Shown here piece after piece: positions 7,053 through 16,082 of a DNA stretch of 64,000 nucleotides (the first letter of the stretch is position 1; the number at the start of each line of letters is the position of its first letter). This DNA is from JAHBWV01 sp964588385. Its GTDB lineage: Bacteria; Planctomycetota; Phycisphaerae; Phycisphaerales; UBA1924. Below the pieces are notes generated by a model, which had not been told where the DNA came from, did no database searches, and saw only the letters and a program-made list of their open reading frames with translations. Where the stretch lies: contig CAZPPG010000014.1 of the NCBI GenBank assembly GCA_964588385.1, forward strand, positions 1 through 64,000. Direction: 5' to 3'. The position numbers and the translations under genes are program-made.

Positions 7053-8606
7053 ATGCCTGTGCCGAGCGCATCCGAGCGACGCCCGCAGCCGCCCTTTGAG
7101 GTGCGGGGGAAGCATGTCTACATGATCGGGATCGGCGGGTGCGGGATGTCCGGGCTGGCCCGCCTGCTGGCTTCGCGGGGCGCGTCGGTCGGGGGATCGG
7201 ACTCCGCGAGTTCCGAGGTGACGGGCGAACTGGCGGCGGAGGGGATGAAGATCGAGTTTGAGCAGCAGAAGGGGCTTCTGCCGGAGCAGTGCGACCTGGT
7301 CGTGCATTCGGCGGCGATCAAGCCGGCGCACCCGCAGTTGATTGCTGCGGTGGAGCGGGGAATCCCGACGCTGTCGTACGCCGAGGCGCTCGGGCGATGC
7401 ATGATCGGGCGCACGGGCGTTTCGGTGGCGGGGACGCACGGGAAGTCGACGACAACGGCAATGCTGGGCGTCGCGCTGACGGATGCGGGACTTGATCCGA
7501 GCGTGATTGTGGGCGCTCTGTCGGGCCAGTTGCACGCAGGGGCGTGCCAGCCGTCCGGGCGTGGGATCGGGTATCGCGTCGGCGCGGAGCGCGTGCCAGT
7601 GGGCGGGCTGGTGGGGAAGCCCGGCGTTCTGATCGCGGAGGCGTGCGAGTTCAATCGGTCGTTCCATCACCACTTTCCCACCGTGGCTTCGATCAGTTCG
7701 GTCGAGGCGGACCATCTTGATGTGTATGGCTCGCTGGACGCCGTGGTGGAGTCCTTCAGACAGTTTGCGCAGATGCTGCCTCCCGCCGAGGAGGGTGGAC
7801 TCCTCTTGATTGCGGATGAGGGGGCTCACCGGCGCGAGATTACGGCCGGGTTGCGGTGCAAGGTGCAGACGATCGGCTTCTCGCCGGCGGCGGACTGGGT
7901 GGTATGGCTGGACTCGGCGACGAGACAGGTCACGCTGTCACGCGGGCGTCAGCCGGTTGCGCAGTGGGTGAATCGTCTGCCGGGGGCTCACAACGCGATG
8001 AACGCGGCGACGGCGTGCGTGCTGGCGATGTCGCTCGGCGCTGAGCCGCGGAGCGTTGAAAGGTCGCTTGCGGAGTTCCGCGGGATTGATCGGCGGATGC
8101 AGCTGCTGGGGGAGAAGGCGGTCGGGATCGGGGCCGCGGCTGGGAGCGTGCGCGTCTACGACGATTACGGGCACCATCCGACAGAGGTCGATGCGACGCT
8201 TCGCGCGCTGCGGGACTTTGAGCGACCACAGGACTGGGGCGGACGATTGATCTGTGTCTTCCAGCCCCACCAGCACTCGCGGACGCGGTTCCTGCTTGAG
8301 GAGTTTGCGTCGGCGTTCTCTCAGGCTGACATCGTGATTGTGCCGCACATTTACTTTGTGCGGGACTCGGAGGTCGAGAAGTCGCGGGTTTCGGCGCAGG
8401 ACCTTGTGGATCGGCTGCGTTCACGGGGTGTGCATGCGATGCACCTGTATCCGTTTGAGGCGATCGTGGAGCACCTCCAGAACCTTTGCAAGCCGAATGA
8501 CCTGCTTGTGGTGATGGGCGCCGGTCCGGTTTATCAGATTGCACACGGCTACCTGGGCACGAGCGCGTGTGGTCTGGGCAAGGGTGGGGGAGGGGCGGGT
8601 GGATGA
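7053..8606 (+). CDS. murC: UDP-N-acetylmuramate--L-alanine ligase MurC
   Basis: The cytoplasmic ATP-dependent enzyme that adds L-alanine to UDP-MurNAc, first step of the peptidoglycan peptide stem. The protein has 517 residues from the ATG at 7053. The Rossmann segment GIGGCGMSGLARLL is at about 25-39, the P-loop AGTHGKSTTTAM at about 126-137, the ligase signature EACEFNRSFHHH in the middle, and DDYGHHPTEV opens the C-terminal domain. GGAAG 7 bases before 7053 favours that start over ATG codons upstream at 6981 and 7011. Somewhat longer than typical MurC (about 460-490) because of a glycine-rich tail and an insert around residues 150-180. It heads a translationally coupled murC-murB-ddl set: its TGA overlaps the murB ATG. 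Confidence 0.95.
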   Translation: MPVPSASERRPQPPFEVRGKHVYMIGIGGCGMSGLARLLASRGASVGGSDSASSEVTGELAAEGMKIEFEQQKGLLPEQCDLVVHSAAIKPAHPQLIAAVERGIPTLSYAEALGRCMIGRTGVSVAGTHGKSTTTAMLGVALTDAGLDPSVIVGALSGQLHAGACQPSGRGIGYRVGAERVPVGGLVGKPGVLIAEACEFNRSFHHHFPTVASISSVEADHLDVYGSLDAVVESFRQFAQMLPPAEEGGLLLIADEGAHRREITAGLRCKVQTIGFSPAADWVVWLDSATRQVTLSRGRQPVAQWVNRLPGAHNAMNAATACVLAMSLGAEPRSVERSLAEFRGIDRRMQLLGEKAVGIGAAAGSVRVYDDYGHHPTEVDATLRALRDFERPQDWGGRLICVFQPHQHSRTRFLLEEFASAFSQADIVIVPHIYFVRDSEVEKSRVSAQDLVDRLRSRGVHAMHLYPFEAIVEHLQNLCKPNDLLVVMGAGPVYQIAHGYLGTSACGLGKGGGGAGG

Positions 8607-9526
8607 GCGTGGCTGTTGAGTCGACCCATGATGTGCGCGTGGAGCGCGATGCGCCGATCCCGACCTGGTTCAAGATCGGAGGGCGCGCGGATCGGCTTGC
8701 CCGACCCAAGAGCGAGGCGGAGCTGGCACAGTGCGTGCGTCTCGATCCGGCGCTGCGCGTGCTGGGCGACGGCGCGAACCTGCTTGTGCACGACGCGGGC
8801 GTGAGCGAGCTCGTGGTCGTGCTCTCCGAGCCGGTGTGGAAGAAGATTGAGATCGATGAGCGGACCGGCCGCGTGGTGGCGGGGGCGGGGGCGTCACTGC
8901 CACGGCTGATCAAGGCCACGATCGACGCGGGCCTCGCGGGGATTGAGGGGCTGGGTGGGATTCCGGCGACCGTGGGCGGCGCGGTGATCATGAACGCGGG
9001 CGGGAAGTTCGGACAGATCGGCGATGCCGTGCAGTGCGTGCGGGGTCTGGATCGGTCGGGCCTTGAGGTCGTGCGTGATCGGCGCGAGATCGCGTTTGAC
9101 TATCGCAGGTCGGGGCTCGGAGACGTCATCATCACGTCCGTCGAACTCATGCTGGCGCCCGCTGATGCGGCCGCGTTGAAGGCCAGGCATCTTGAGGTCA
9201 TGGCGTACAAGAAGGGCTCGCAGCCACTCGCGGCGGACTCGGCAGGGTGTGTGTTCAAGAACCCGACCCTGGCGGCGGATGTGGAGGGCTTCGGGGCCAA
9301 GGGGGCGCGGGTCTCCGCCGGGATGCTGATCGATCGTGCGGGATGCAAGGGCATGTCGGTTGGCGGGGCGAGGGTGAGCGAGCGGCACGGGAACTTCATC
9401 GTGACGGAGTCGGGCTGTCGCGCGGCGGATGTGCTGGCGTTGATGGAGCGTGTGCAGAGGCGCGTCGCGGAGGTCTACGGCATCGCGATCGAGCCGGAGA
9501 TTGTGGTGTGGAGGCGCGTGCCGTGA
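8603..9526 (+). CDS. murB: UDP-N-acetylenolpyruvoylglucosamine reductase MurB
   Basis: The FAD/NADPH enzyme that reduces UDP-GlcNAc-enolpyruvate to UDP-MurNAc. It has 307 residues: the FAD domain begins with TWFKIGGRADRL and GDGANLLVHD, then GLGGIPATVGGAVIMNAGGK (the substrate and FAD loop), then the C-terminal MurB domain with SAGCVFKNP. In the Escherichia coli enzyme the equivalent motif is GSFFKNP and its serine is the proton donor. Here the aligned residue is cysteine, a known natural variant. The ATG at 8603 overlaps the murC stop (ATGA) and the stop overlaps the ddl GTG, so the three genes are coupled. Confidence 0.95.
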   Translation: MSVAVESTHDVRVERDAPIPTWFKIGGRADRLARPKSEAELAQCVRLDPALRVLGDGANLLVHDAGVSELVVVLSEPVWKKIEIDERTGRVVAGAGASLPRLIKATIDAGLAGIEGLGGIPATVGGAVIMNAGGKFGQIGDAVQCVRGLDRSGLEVVRDRREIAFDYRRSGLGDVIITSVELMLAPADAAALKARHLEVMAYKKGSQPLAADSAGCVFKNPTLAADVEGFGAKGARVSAGMLIDRAGCKGMSVGGARVSERHGNFIVTESGCRAADVLALMERVQRRVAEVYGIAIEPEIVVWRRVP

Positions 9527-10461
9527 GCCATGTTCTCGTGCTTGGGGGCGGGCCGGATCGGGAGCGCGAGGTGAGCATCAACAGCTCGCGTGCGATCGCG
9601 AGCGGGCTGGAGCGGGCCGGGCACCGCGTGCACTACCAACTGATCGATCGCATCGGGGCGTCCGAGCTGTCTCGACTGCCGGGCGAGGTGATCTTTCCCG
9701 CCCTGCACGGCGCGTTCGGCGAGGGAGGGCCGCTCCAAGAGTTGATGGCGGCGGACGGTCGGCCGTTTGTCGGCTGTCACGCCGATGCGGCGCGATTGGC
9801 GATGGACAAGATTGCCTCAAAGCTCGCGGCGGCGATGCTCGGGATTCCGACGGCGCCCGCGTGCGTGGTGAACCGCGGCGACCCCGAGTTGCCGATCGGG
9901 CTGCCTCTGGTCATGAAGCCGGTACACGACGGTTCGAGCGTGGGGCTGCACCTGTGCCGAGACCGCGAGGCGTACACGTGCGCTCGGGCGGCCGTGGATG
10001 CGGATATTGACGCTCACCCGGGTCGGGTGTACATGGCCGAGCGGTTGATCGAGGGACGGGAGCTGACGCAATCGCTCATCGCGGCGGAGTCTGGGGGACT
10101 TACGGCGCTGGATGTGATCGAGATCACGCCCGCGGCGGGCGCTTACGACTACGACGCGAAGTACGTCCGCAACGACACGACGTACAAGGTCGGGCCGGTT
10201 CTACCGGGGGGAGTGACGGAACAGATTCGGGAGTGGTCGCTCGCACTGGCCGCTCATATGGGGGTGCGTCACGTGGCTCGCGTCGACTATCTGCTGGAGC
10301 GATTGTCGGGCAGAGTCTGGATGCTTGAGATCAACACGATGCCGGGGTTCACGGATCACTCGCTGGTCCCGAAGGCTGCGGCGTCGCGAGGGATTGAGAT
10401 GTCCATGTTGTGTGATCGACTGGTGCAGGCCGCGATCAGGGACCATGGGCGGAAGCTGTAA
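9523..10461 (+). CDS. ddl: D-alanine--D-alanine ligase
   Basis: An ATP-grasp enzyme of 312 residues joining two D-alanines for the peptidoglycan stem. Features in order: VLVLGGGPDREREVSINS (N-terminal domain), LHGAFGEGGPLQELM (the usual HGxxGEDG has G for D here), LVMKPVHDGSSVGLH (ATP site) and LEINTMPGFTDHSLVP (metal and substrate site). I place the start at the GTG at 9523: GGAGG lies 8 bases upstream, the codon overlaps the murB stop (GTGA), and the N-terminal strand VLVLGGGPDRE begins at once. An ATG start would remove that strand. Third member of the murC-murB-ddl coupled group. Confidence 0.95.
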   Translation: MSHVLVLGGGPDREREVSINSSRAIASGLERAGHRVHYQLIDRIGASELSRLPGEVIFPALHGAFGEGGPLQELMAADGRPFVGCHADAARLAMDKIASKLAAAMLGIPTAPACVVNRGDPELPIGLPLVMKPVHDGSSVGLHLCRDREAYTCARAAVDADIDAHPGRVYMAERLIEGRELTQSLIAAESGGLTALDVIEITPAAGAYDYDAKYVRNDTTYKVGPVLPGGVTEQIREWSLALAAHMGVRHVARVDYLLERLSGRVWMLEINTMPGFTDHSLVPKAAASRGIEMSMLCDRLVQAAIRDHGRKL

Positions 10462-10547
10462 GGGACGATCGGGGAGGGGTGGGGAGAAGTGAGGCGACTC
10501 GCCGATACAGTCTCTCTGGCGAGGTGGTGAAGGGATGGAATCCGCGC

Positions 10548-11501
10548 ATGGGACGTGTTTCGAGCCAATCCGGAGGTTTGCTCGGTCGCCTTGAGAGTCT
10601 GGCAGACGCCGACTCCAAGGTGTGGCTGCGCATCGGGAGCATCACGGGGATGTTCCTGGTGGGCGCGGGCCTCGGGCTTCTGGTGCTCTTCGGACTCGGG
10701 AAGATTGAGGGAGCGGCGGTTGGACGGATGGCCAGCAGGCCTCCCGCGATCGCCTTTGAATGGCCCAGGATCGAGGGTGGCGCGAGCGATGCGACGTGGA
10801 TGCCGGCCTCGCTTCGGCAGGACCTTGAGTCGCTTGCCTTGGGAAAGATCGCATCTGACGATCCGCTGAGCGGCGAGTCACTCGCGAGGATCGGGGCCGC
10901 GCTGGCGGGCACCGGATGGTTCGAGGGGCCGCCGACCGTGAGGCGGAGTTTCCGGGGTGAGCAGCCGATCGTTTCGATAGGCGGCACATGGCGAGCTCCG
11001 GTGGCGGTCGTGCGGTATGACGGTCTGGACTATCTGGTGGCGCAGGGAGGCACGCTGCTTCCGGCGCGATACAGCGCGGGAACTTCTGGCATGCCGCTGG
11101 TGATCGGCGTCTCCGAGCCGCCTCCGACACACCCGCAGACGGGCGGTCTGGCTTTCGGGTCGCCGTGGCCGGGTGATGAGGTTCGCCACGGGCTGGAGCT
11201 GCTGAGGCTCGCGTCGATGTTTCCGTTCGCGAGGCAGATCGCGGCGGTTGACGTGGCCAGGCACGGGTCGACGGGGCAACTGGAGTTCGTGACGGACCGT
11301 GGGACGCGTGTGCTTTGGGGCGGGCCGCCGTCCAAGCCGCTGCCGGGCGAGATTCAGACCGAGGCGAAGGTCGCGCTGCTGCTCGACATCGTGCGGCGAT
11401 TCGGGCGCGTTGATGCGGGACAGAATCGCATCGAGATTTTCAGCGACCGCGTGGTGATTGACCGGACGGCATCGGCGGTTGCTTCCGTGCCGGAGCCATG
11501 A
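10548..11501 (+). CDS. ftsQ: FtsQ/DivIB-like cell division protein
   Basis: A bitopic protein: short basic N-terminus, one membrane segment (residues about 25-50, motif GMFLVGAGLGLLVLFGLG) and a periplasmic domain of about 260 residues. The sequence is too divergent for a motif call. The call rests on topology, length and position directly after ddl, where ftsQ lies in the classical division and cell wall cluster. The periplasmic part has a POTRA-like N-terminal third with IGAALAGTGWFEGPPTV and a beta domain that ends near IEIFSDRVVIDRT, consistent with FtsQ. The start is uncertain: GTG codons at 10479 and 10527 are in frame; I prefer ATG 10548, preceded by AAGGGATGG. Its stop overlaps the next gene (ATGA). 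Confidence 0.7.
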   Translation: MGRVSSQSGGLLGRLESLADADSKVWLRIGSITGMFLVGAGLGLLVLFGLGKIEGAAVGRMASRPPAIAFEWPRIEGGASDATWMPASLRQDLESLALGKIASDDPLSGESLARIGAALAGTGWFEGPPTVRRSFRGEQPIVSIGGTWRAPVAVVRYDGLDYLVAQGGTLLPARYSAGTSGMPLVIGVSEPPPTHPQTGGLAFGSPWPGDEVRHGLELLRLASMFPFARQIAAVDVARHGSTGQLEFVTDRGTRVLWGGPPSKPLPGEIQTEAKVALLLDIVRRFGRVDAGQNRIEIFSDRVVIDRTASAVASVPEP

Positions 11502-12322
11502 CGGATCCGCTGGACAACTTTGAGCAGGACGCGTGGGCCTCGGCGGATCGTGTCGAGCTCGACGCGATGCAGGACGCGTACATCAGGAAGGGGCGCGGCG
11601 GTGAGCGTCCGTGGCCGCCGAAGCCCGGCGTGTTTGTCGTGCTGTGGCCGCTCTTTTTGCTGGTTGGCGGCTCGGCAGCGGCCGCGCCTCACCTCATGGC
11701 CAAGTATGTGGACGACTCGATTGCGATGCCGGCGATCCGCTTCATTCTTGGGACGTATGCGCTGGGCCTGACGGTGATGCTGCCGATGGTTCGCCTGTCC
11801 CAGCGGCGTTCGGCGGACCCGGTTCTCGAGGGCGCGATGGACGCGTTCTCGCTGCTGCTTCCGCTGCAGCCGTTGTTGTGGTTTACGGTCGCGGCGCCGA
11901 TCAGCGTCGCTGCTTCACGCGTGCTGGCGATCGATTTGGCGATGATCTTCTGGACGGCGATCGTCTCCGGCTGGGTGGGCGTCACGGTCGGCCACGAGGC
12001 GCGGCGCGGCGAGCGGTGGAACGGAACGAGACGGTCGATCGCGATGGGCGGGATCGTGGCGGTTCAGTTGATCGTTCCCATCGGGATCGGCATCGCCTTG
12101 GCGCTCGGCAATGAGATCGGGGTGGGCTGGTGGGTGCTCTCGCCCGTTGCGGGCGTCATCGAACTGGCGGCAGACCCCAGAGATCCGGTGCGGGTCGACG
12201 GGTGGGTGGGGGTCGCGACCCTCGGGCTGGTCGCCGTTGGGGTATGGTGGATCGCGCTGGCTGAGCGTCGTAGTGTCCTGTCACGCGAGCGGCACCAGGG
12301 ATCGCCCGCGACGTTGTCCTGA
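11498..12322 (+). CDS. multi-pass membrane protein, unknown function
   Basis: A 274-residue membrane protein. After an acidic N-terminus of about 45 residues there are about six hydrophobic segments (roughly residues 46-66, 78-98, 118-140, 143-168, 185-207 and 235-255). I recognise no family. It overlaps the ftsQ-like stop by 4 bases, so it is translated with the division cluster, in the place where ftsA normally stands in other phyla. That makes it a candidate for a cell-envelope or division role specific to this lineage, though nothing in its sequence proves this. It is followed 76 bases later by greA. Confidence 0.8.
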   Translation: MTDPLDNFEQDAWASADRVELDAMQDAYIRKGRGGERPWPPKPGVFVVLWPLFLLVGGSAAAAPHLMAKYVDDSIAMPAIRFILGTYALGLTVMLPMVRLSQRRSADPVLEGAMDAFSLLLPLQPLLWFTVAAPISVAASRVLAIDLAMIFWTAIVSGWVGVTVGHEARRGERWNGTRRSIAMGGIVAVQLIVPIGIGIALALGNEIGVGWWVLSPVAGVIELAADPRDPVRVDGWVGVATLGLVAVGVWWIALAERRSVLSRERHQGSPATLS

Positions 12323-12398
12323 GGGATGGGCCCTTGTCCGCGGCCGCCAGCCAGCCATGAGGCGTCGGCCTTTGTGATTTTTGGAACCGGAGATTCGC

Positions 12399-12866
12399 AT
12401 GGACATCATGACGCCGGACGAACGCGTGCAGATTGAGGCCCGCCTGAACGCGCTGCTGGCAAACCGGTCGGTGATCTCCGAGAGGATCGCGGAGGCCAGA
12501 GCTCTGGGCGACCTGAAGGAGAATGCGGAATACCACGCCGCCCGCGAGCAGCAGGGGATGGAAGAGGCGGAGATCCGTCGGCTCGAAGAGCGTCTCTCGA
12601 AGGCGCATGTGGTGAGCACCGATCTGGGGAAGACGACCGGACAGGTGTTCCTTGGGAGCACCGTGAAGCTGCGCGAGGTTGAGTCGGGCGAAGAAGAGCT
12701 TTACAAACTCGTCGGCGATGCGCAGCCGGGCCTCGACTCGGAGATCACCGAGGTCACGGTGACCAGCCCGATGGGCGAGGCTCTTTTCAAGGCCAACGTC
12801 GGCGAGACGATTCGGGTGCGGACGCGGCGCGGGCTCAAGGCCTTCGTGGTGGTTGAGCTGGTCTGA
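12399..12866 (+). CDS. greA: transcription elongation factor GreA
   Basis: A 155-residue factor that rescues backtracked RNA polymerase by stimulating transcript cleavage. The N-terminal coiled coil carries the catalytic tip LGDLKENAEYHAARE with the acidic pair needed to coordinate magnesium. The C-terminal FKBP-like domain has FLGSTVKLREVESGEEELYKL and a PMGEALF segment. GGAG 6 bases upstream selects the ATG at 12399 over an in-frame codon at 12381. Length and motif order are standard. It is convergent with the GH31 gene, with 30 bases between them. Confidence 0.96.
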   Translation: MDIMTPDERVQIEARLNALLANRSVISERIAEARALGDLKENAEYHAAREQQGMEEAEIRRLEERLSKAHVVSTDLGKTTGQVFLGSTVKLREVESGEEELYKLVGDAQPGLDSEITEVTVTSPMGEALFKANVGETIRVRTRRGLKAFVVVELV

Positions 12867-12896
12867 CAGGCGGACGCTCTGTGCCGGGAACCGGTC

Positions 12897-15062
12897 TCAG
12901 GCGATGGGCAGGTTCCAGGTCTGATCACCGGAGCCGTCGCTCCGCAGTTCGTACGCGGATTCGTCGGACCCGGGCGTGAGCACGCGAACGATGATTGTTC
13001 GAGCAGCCTGAGGCATGTCGCCTTCGATGATGTGGGCGCGGATGCGGAGCAGACGCGTCTCGCTGGCGGCGTGGAGTCGTGTGAGGCGGAATGCGCCGTG
13101 CGTGTGGTCGTGCCCCTCGCCTGAGTCCTCATAGAGCAGCCCCTCGCCCGAGCCTCCCGCGTCGAGATGCACCAGAAGCGTGAGCGGGTCCAGCGGACGC
13201 TCGGCCGTGTGCTGCATCGAAGGCCCGGCCGGGATGATCGAGCCGGCCCGCAAGAAGAGTGCGGGCAGCTCCGGATCATGCTCCTCGGCCAGTTCGAACG
13301 GAGCCCATGCCCCCGGGGGGAAGGGGGCGGTGCATTCGCCGTCCGCGGTCACGCGGCAGCGAACGAGCACGGCGTCGCCGACAAGGAAAGCATCGTCGAC
13401 GGCGCGGAGCCCGGGGACTGACGGATCGGCGAAGAAGAGCGGGCGGATCGCTGGCAGGCCGGTTCGGCACGCTTCGTGCATGAGCGTGTACCAGAGGGGC
13501 AGGAGGCGATAGCGGCGCACGATGGCCCGGCGGCACGTCGCCTCGACGAGGGGACCCCACGACCACGGCTCGTGCTCACGGGTCCAGACGTCCGTGTGGG
13601 CGCGGCAGAACGGGAGCATCGCGCCGATGCCCATCCAGCGCGCAAAGAGTTGGCCGGTTGCGTTGCCCTCGAAGCCGCCGATGTCCGGCCCGACGATCGG
13701 CTGGCCGGAGAGACCAAGGTTGAGGGCCATCGTGATCGACCAGCCCAGATGGTCCCACGTTGAGGAGTTGTCGCCGGTCCAGGTTGCGGCGAAGCGATGT
13801 CCACCGAGGAAGCTGGAGCGCGTGAGGATGAATGGGCGCTTCTCGGGTCGGAGCTTCTGAACGCCCTCGCGGGTAGCGCGCACCATGAGGGTGCCGTAGA
13901 GGTTGTGGATTCGGGCGTGGGTGGTCGGCCCGCCGAGTTCGGGATCGGCGTCGTGGACGTTGCTCTCGGGCATGGTGCGGCCGGGACCGTCGAAGATCGC
14001 CGGCTCGTTCATGTCGTTCCAGAAGCCGTCGGCGCCCAGCCGGATGAGCGGCTCATAGAGCGAGCCCCACCATTCACGCACGCGCGCCGCGGCGAAATCC
14101 GGAAACGCGCACGCCCCAGGCCAGACCTGCCCGTGGTACTCCGCGCCGACGGCATCCTTGACGAAGACGCCGCGCTCGTGGCCTGAGGCATAGGCGTGAT
14201 ACGCGGGATCGACCTTGAGTCCGGGGTCGATCATCAGCACCGCGCGGAGCGAGCGTTCGTGCAGATGGGCGAGAAGCGAAGCGGGATCGGGAAAGCGATC
14301 GGGATCGAATGTGAAGCTGCGGTTGCCGTCCATGTAGTGGATGTCGAGCCAGATCACATCGCACGGGATGCGGCGGAGGCGCATCTGGTCCGCGATGCGG
14401 CGGACCTCCGCGTCCGGGTAGTACGAGTAGCGAGACTGCTGATATCCGAGGGCCCAGAGCGGGGGCAGCGAGATGCGTCCGACGAGTTCCGTGAGCGCGA
14501 CCACAACCTGCGCGGGCGTCTGCCGCTCGATGATGTAAACCGGAAAGTCGGCGTCCTCGGCGTGCACGATGATGCGTCGGTCCGACGCGAAGACGCGGGA
14601 TCTGCAGGCGGTGTCCCAGAGCACGCCGAAGCTGCTCCCGTCGGAACGAACGCCGAGGATCCACGGGTGGGCCTGGTAGAGCGACGGCGTGCGATCGTCG
14701 TAGGCGTAATGGTCGGCATTCCAGAGCGTGATGCGTCGACCGTTGCGCCGGAGGCATCCCGCGTGCTCGCCCATGCCGTAGAGGTCGGTGCCCGGCTCCA
14801 GATCGATCGTGAACGATCGGCGCGGACGGCCCCGCCGGCGGCTGGCCCGCCAGAGCACCCTCAGCGACGTTGATTCTGAGCCGTCGCCGGCGTCTTCCCA
14901 TCGACGGAGCAGACTGACCGATGGTCTGGCCGGGCCCGGAGCGCTGAACGGATCGTCGAAACGAACGATCCGATCGCCGACGAGGCGCGCGGGTGCAGCG
15001 GTTGGGGCCGGGCGTCGCGGCCGTGGGGCGGAGGGAGGAGTTGCGGGCGAGTGGGCGTCCAT
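12897..15062 (-). CDS. glycoside hydrolase family 31 (alpha-glucosidase-like)
   Basis: A retaining alpha-glycosidase of about 721 residues. An N-terminal beta domain includes DLYGMGEHAG. The TIM barrel contains DVIWLDIHYMDG, the nucleophile in GFWNDMNEP (Asp350 counted from the start used here), RSSFLGGHRF, the acid/base aspartate in WTGDNSSTWDHL, and a long C-terminal beta region. The chemistry is hydrolysis or transfer of alpha-glucosyl or related linkages; exact substrate unknown. There is no clear signal peptide, so it may act in the cytoplasm on glycogen- or starch-derived oligosaccharides. The frame is open to a GTG at 15131; I use the ATG at 15062 because the extension is Arg/Pro-rich, but neither start has a good ribosome-binding site. 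Confidence 0.92.
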   Translation of the reverse strand: MDAHSPATPPSAPRPRRPAPTAAPARLVGDRIVRFDDPFSAPGPARPSVSLLRRWEDAGDGSESTSLRVLWRASRRRGRPRRSFTIDLEPGTDLYGMGEHAGCLRRNGRRITLWNADHYAYDDRTPSLYQAHPWILGVRSDGSSFGVLWDTACRSRVFASDRRIIVHAEDADFPVYIIERQTPAQVVVALTELVGRISLPPLWALGYQQSRYSYYPDAEVRRIADQMRLRRIPCDVIWLDIHYMDGNRSFTFDPDRFPDPASLLAHLHERSLRAVLMIDPGLKVDPAYHAYASGHERGVFVKDAVGAEYHGQVWPGACAFPDFAAARVREWWGSLYEPLIRLGADGFWNDMNEPAIFDGPGRTMPESNVHDADPELGGPTTHARIHNLYGTLMVRATREGVQKLRPEKRPFILTRSSFLGGHRFAATWTGDNSSTWDHLGWSITMALNLGLSGQPIVGPDIGGFEGNATGQLFARWMGIGAMLPFCRAHTDVWTREHEPWSWGPLVEATCRRAIVRRYRLLPLWYTLMHEACRTGLPAIRPLFFADPSVPGLRAVDDAFLVGDAVLVRCRVTADGECTAPFPPGAWAPFELAEEHDPELPALFLRAGSIIPAGPSMQHTAERPLDPLTLLVHLDAGGSGEGLLYEDSGEGHDHTHGAFRLTRLHAASETRLLRIRAHIIEGDMPQAARTIIVRVLTPGSDESAYELRSDGSGDQTWNLPIA

Positions 15063-15226
15063 GCCGTGTGCTGGGGGCCGCCGGTGGCGGGCGGGATCGT
15101 GGGATGATCGGCGGTCGGGTATGCTGGTCACTGGTCGGGACGCAGAAAGCGTGCGGTCAGGATTCCGAATCAGAGGGCCACCGCTGCGCGGGGTTTGAAT
15201 AGGCGGTCAGAACGGGAGTTCAGGTT

Positions 15227-16033
15227 ATGCACAACGTTTCACGCGTGATTGGGTTGGCGATATCGCCCCTGGTGCTCTCGCTGTCGGCCGGGTGCAATCT
15301 GGTTTCGCCGCTGGTGGAGCGGCGTATCACGGTCGAGTTCCCTTCGACGCAGACGCCGGTGTCGATCGGCACGTCCAACGGTGCGATCTCGGTCGGCGCC
15401 GGCGCCGAAGACAAGATCGTCGTGAACGCCCTCATCCGGGCTCGGACGCAGGAGCGTGCGGACGCGACGACTGTCACGGCAAAGCTGGATGAGGCCGGGG
15501 TGCTGCAGATCGTTCCGACGTGGCCGGGGGAGCGATTGGGCAACGAGGGATGCTCGCTGGATGTCGCGATGACAAGCGTGCCTGCGCTGTCGCTGGTCAC
15601 GTCGAACGGCGCGCTGACGGTGAACGGTCTTCAGGGAGCGTTGAAGGCGACGACCTCCAACGGCGCGATCAAGATCGATGGCTTTACGGGCGTGATCGAT
15701 GGATCAACGTCCAATGGGAGCGTCACGATCGTCGGCGCGACGCACGGCGTGGGGATTCGCACGTCCAACGGCGGGGTACGGGTCACGATGGCGCCGACAG
15801 CCGCGGGCCCGGTGTCGATCGCGACTTCGAACGGTTCGATCGATCTCACGGTCGGCCCGTCGTTCACGGGGGCGTTGCAGGCGGGGACGAGCAACGGCTC
15901 GGTTTCGATCGACGCCCCTGGAGCGTCGGACGTGCGTCTGACGAAGGGGAGCGGATCGGCGAGGTTCGGCGACGGGCAGGGTTCGTCCTCGCTTCAGTCC
16001 TCGAACGGATCGATCACGGTCCGGGGGCAGTGA
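15227..16033 (+). CDS. DUF4097-like lipoprotein with repeated TSNG motifs
   Basis: A 268-residue predicted lipoprotein: signal sequence with lipobox LSAGC (Cys23). The mature part is a beta-rich repeat protein. The motif T/SSNG followed by two or three beta residues occurs eight times, starting at residues about 49, 125, 143, 161, 179, 200, 221 and 258. The central copies are spaced exactly 18 or 21 residues apart, which suggests the rungs of a beta-solenoid like that of the DUF4097 family. Codons differ between copies, so the pattern is kept at the protein level. The ATG is preceded by GGGAG. The function is unknown; surface or periplasmic display is likely. A strong hairpin at 16083-16113 ends it. 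Confidence 0.85.
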   Translation: MHNVSRVIGLAISPLVLSLSAGCNLVSPLVERRITVEFPSTQTPVSIGTSNGAISVGAGAEDKIVVNALIRARTQERADATTVTAKLDEAGVLQIVPTWPGERLGNEGCSLDVAMTSVPALSLVTSNGALTVNGLQGALKATTSNGAIKIDGFTGVIDGSTSNGSVTIVGATHGVGIRTSNGGVRVTMAPTAAGPVSIATSNGSIDLTVGPSFTGALQAGTSNGSVSIDAPGASDVRLTKGSGSARFGDGQGSSSLQSSNGSITVRGQ

Positions 16034-16082
16034 ACTCCGGCTGAGACGCGGCGGCGTGGCATGCTCACACGACATACGAAAG

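Noticed and set aside
15227..16033. DNA-level tandem repeat in the DUF4097 gene
   Set aside because: The TSNG units use different codons and flanks; the repetition is at protein level only.
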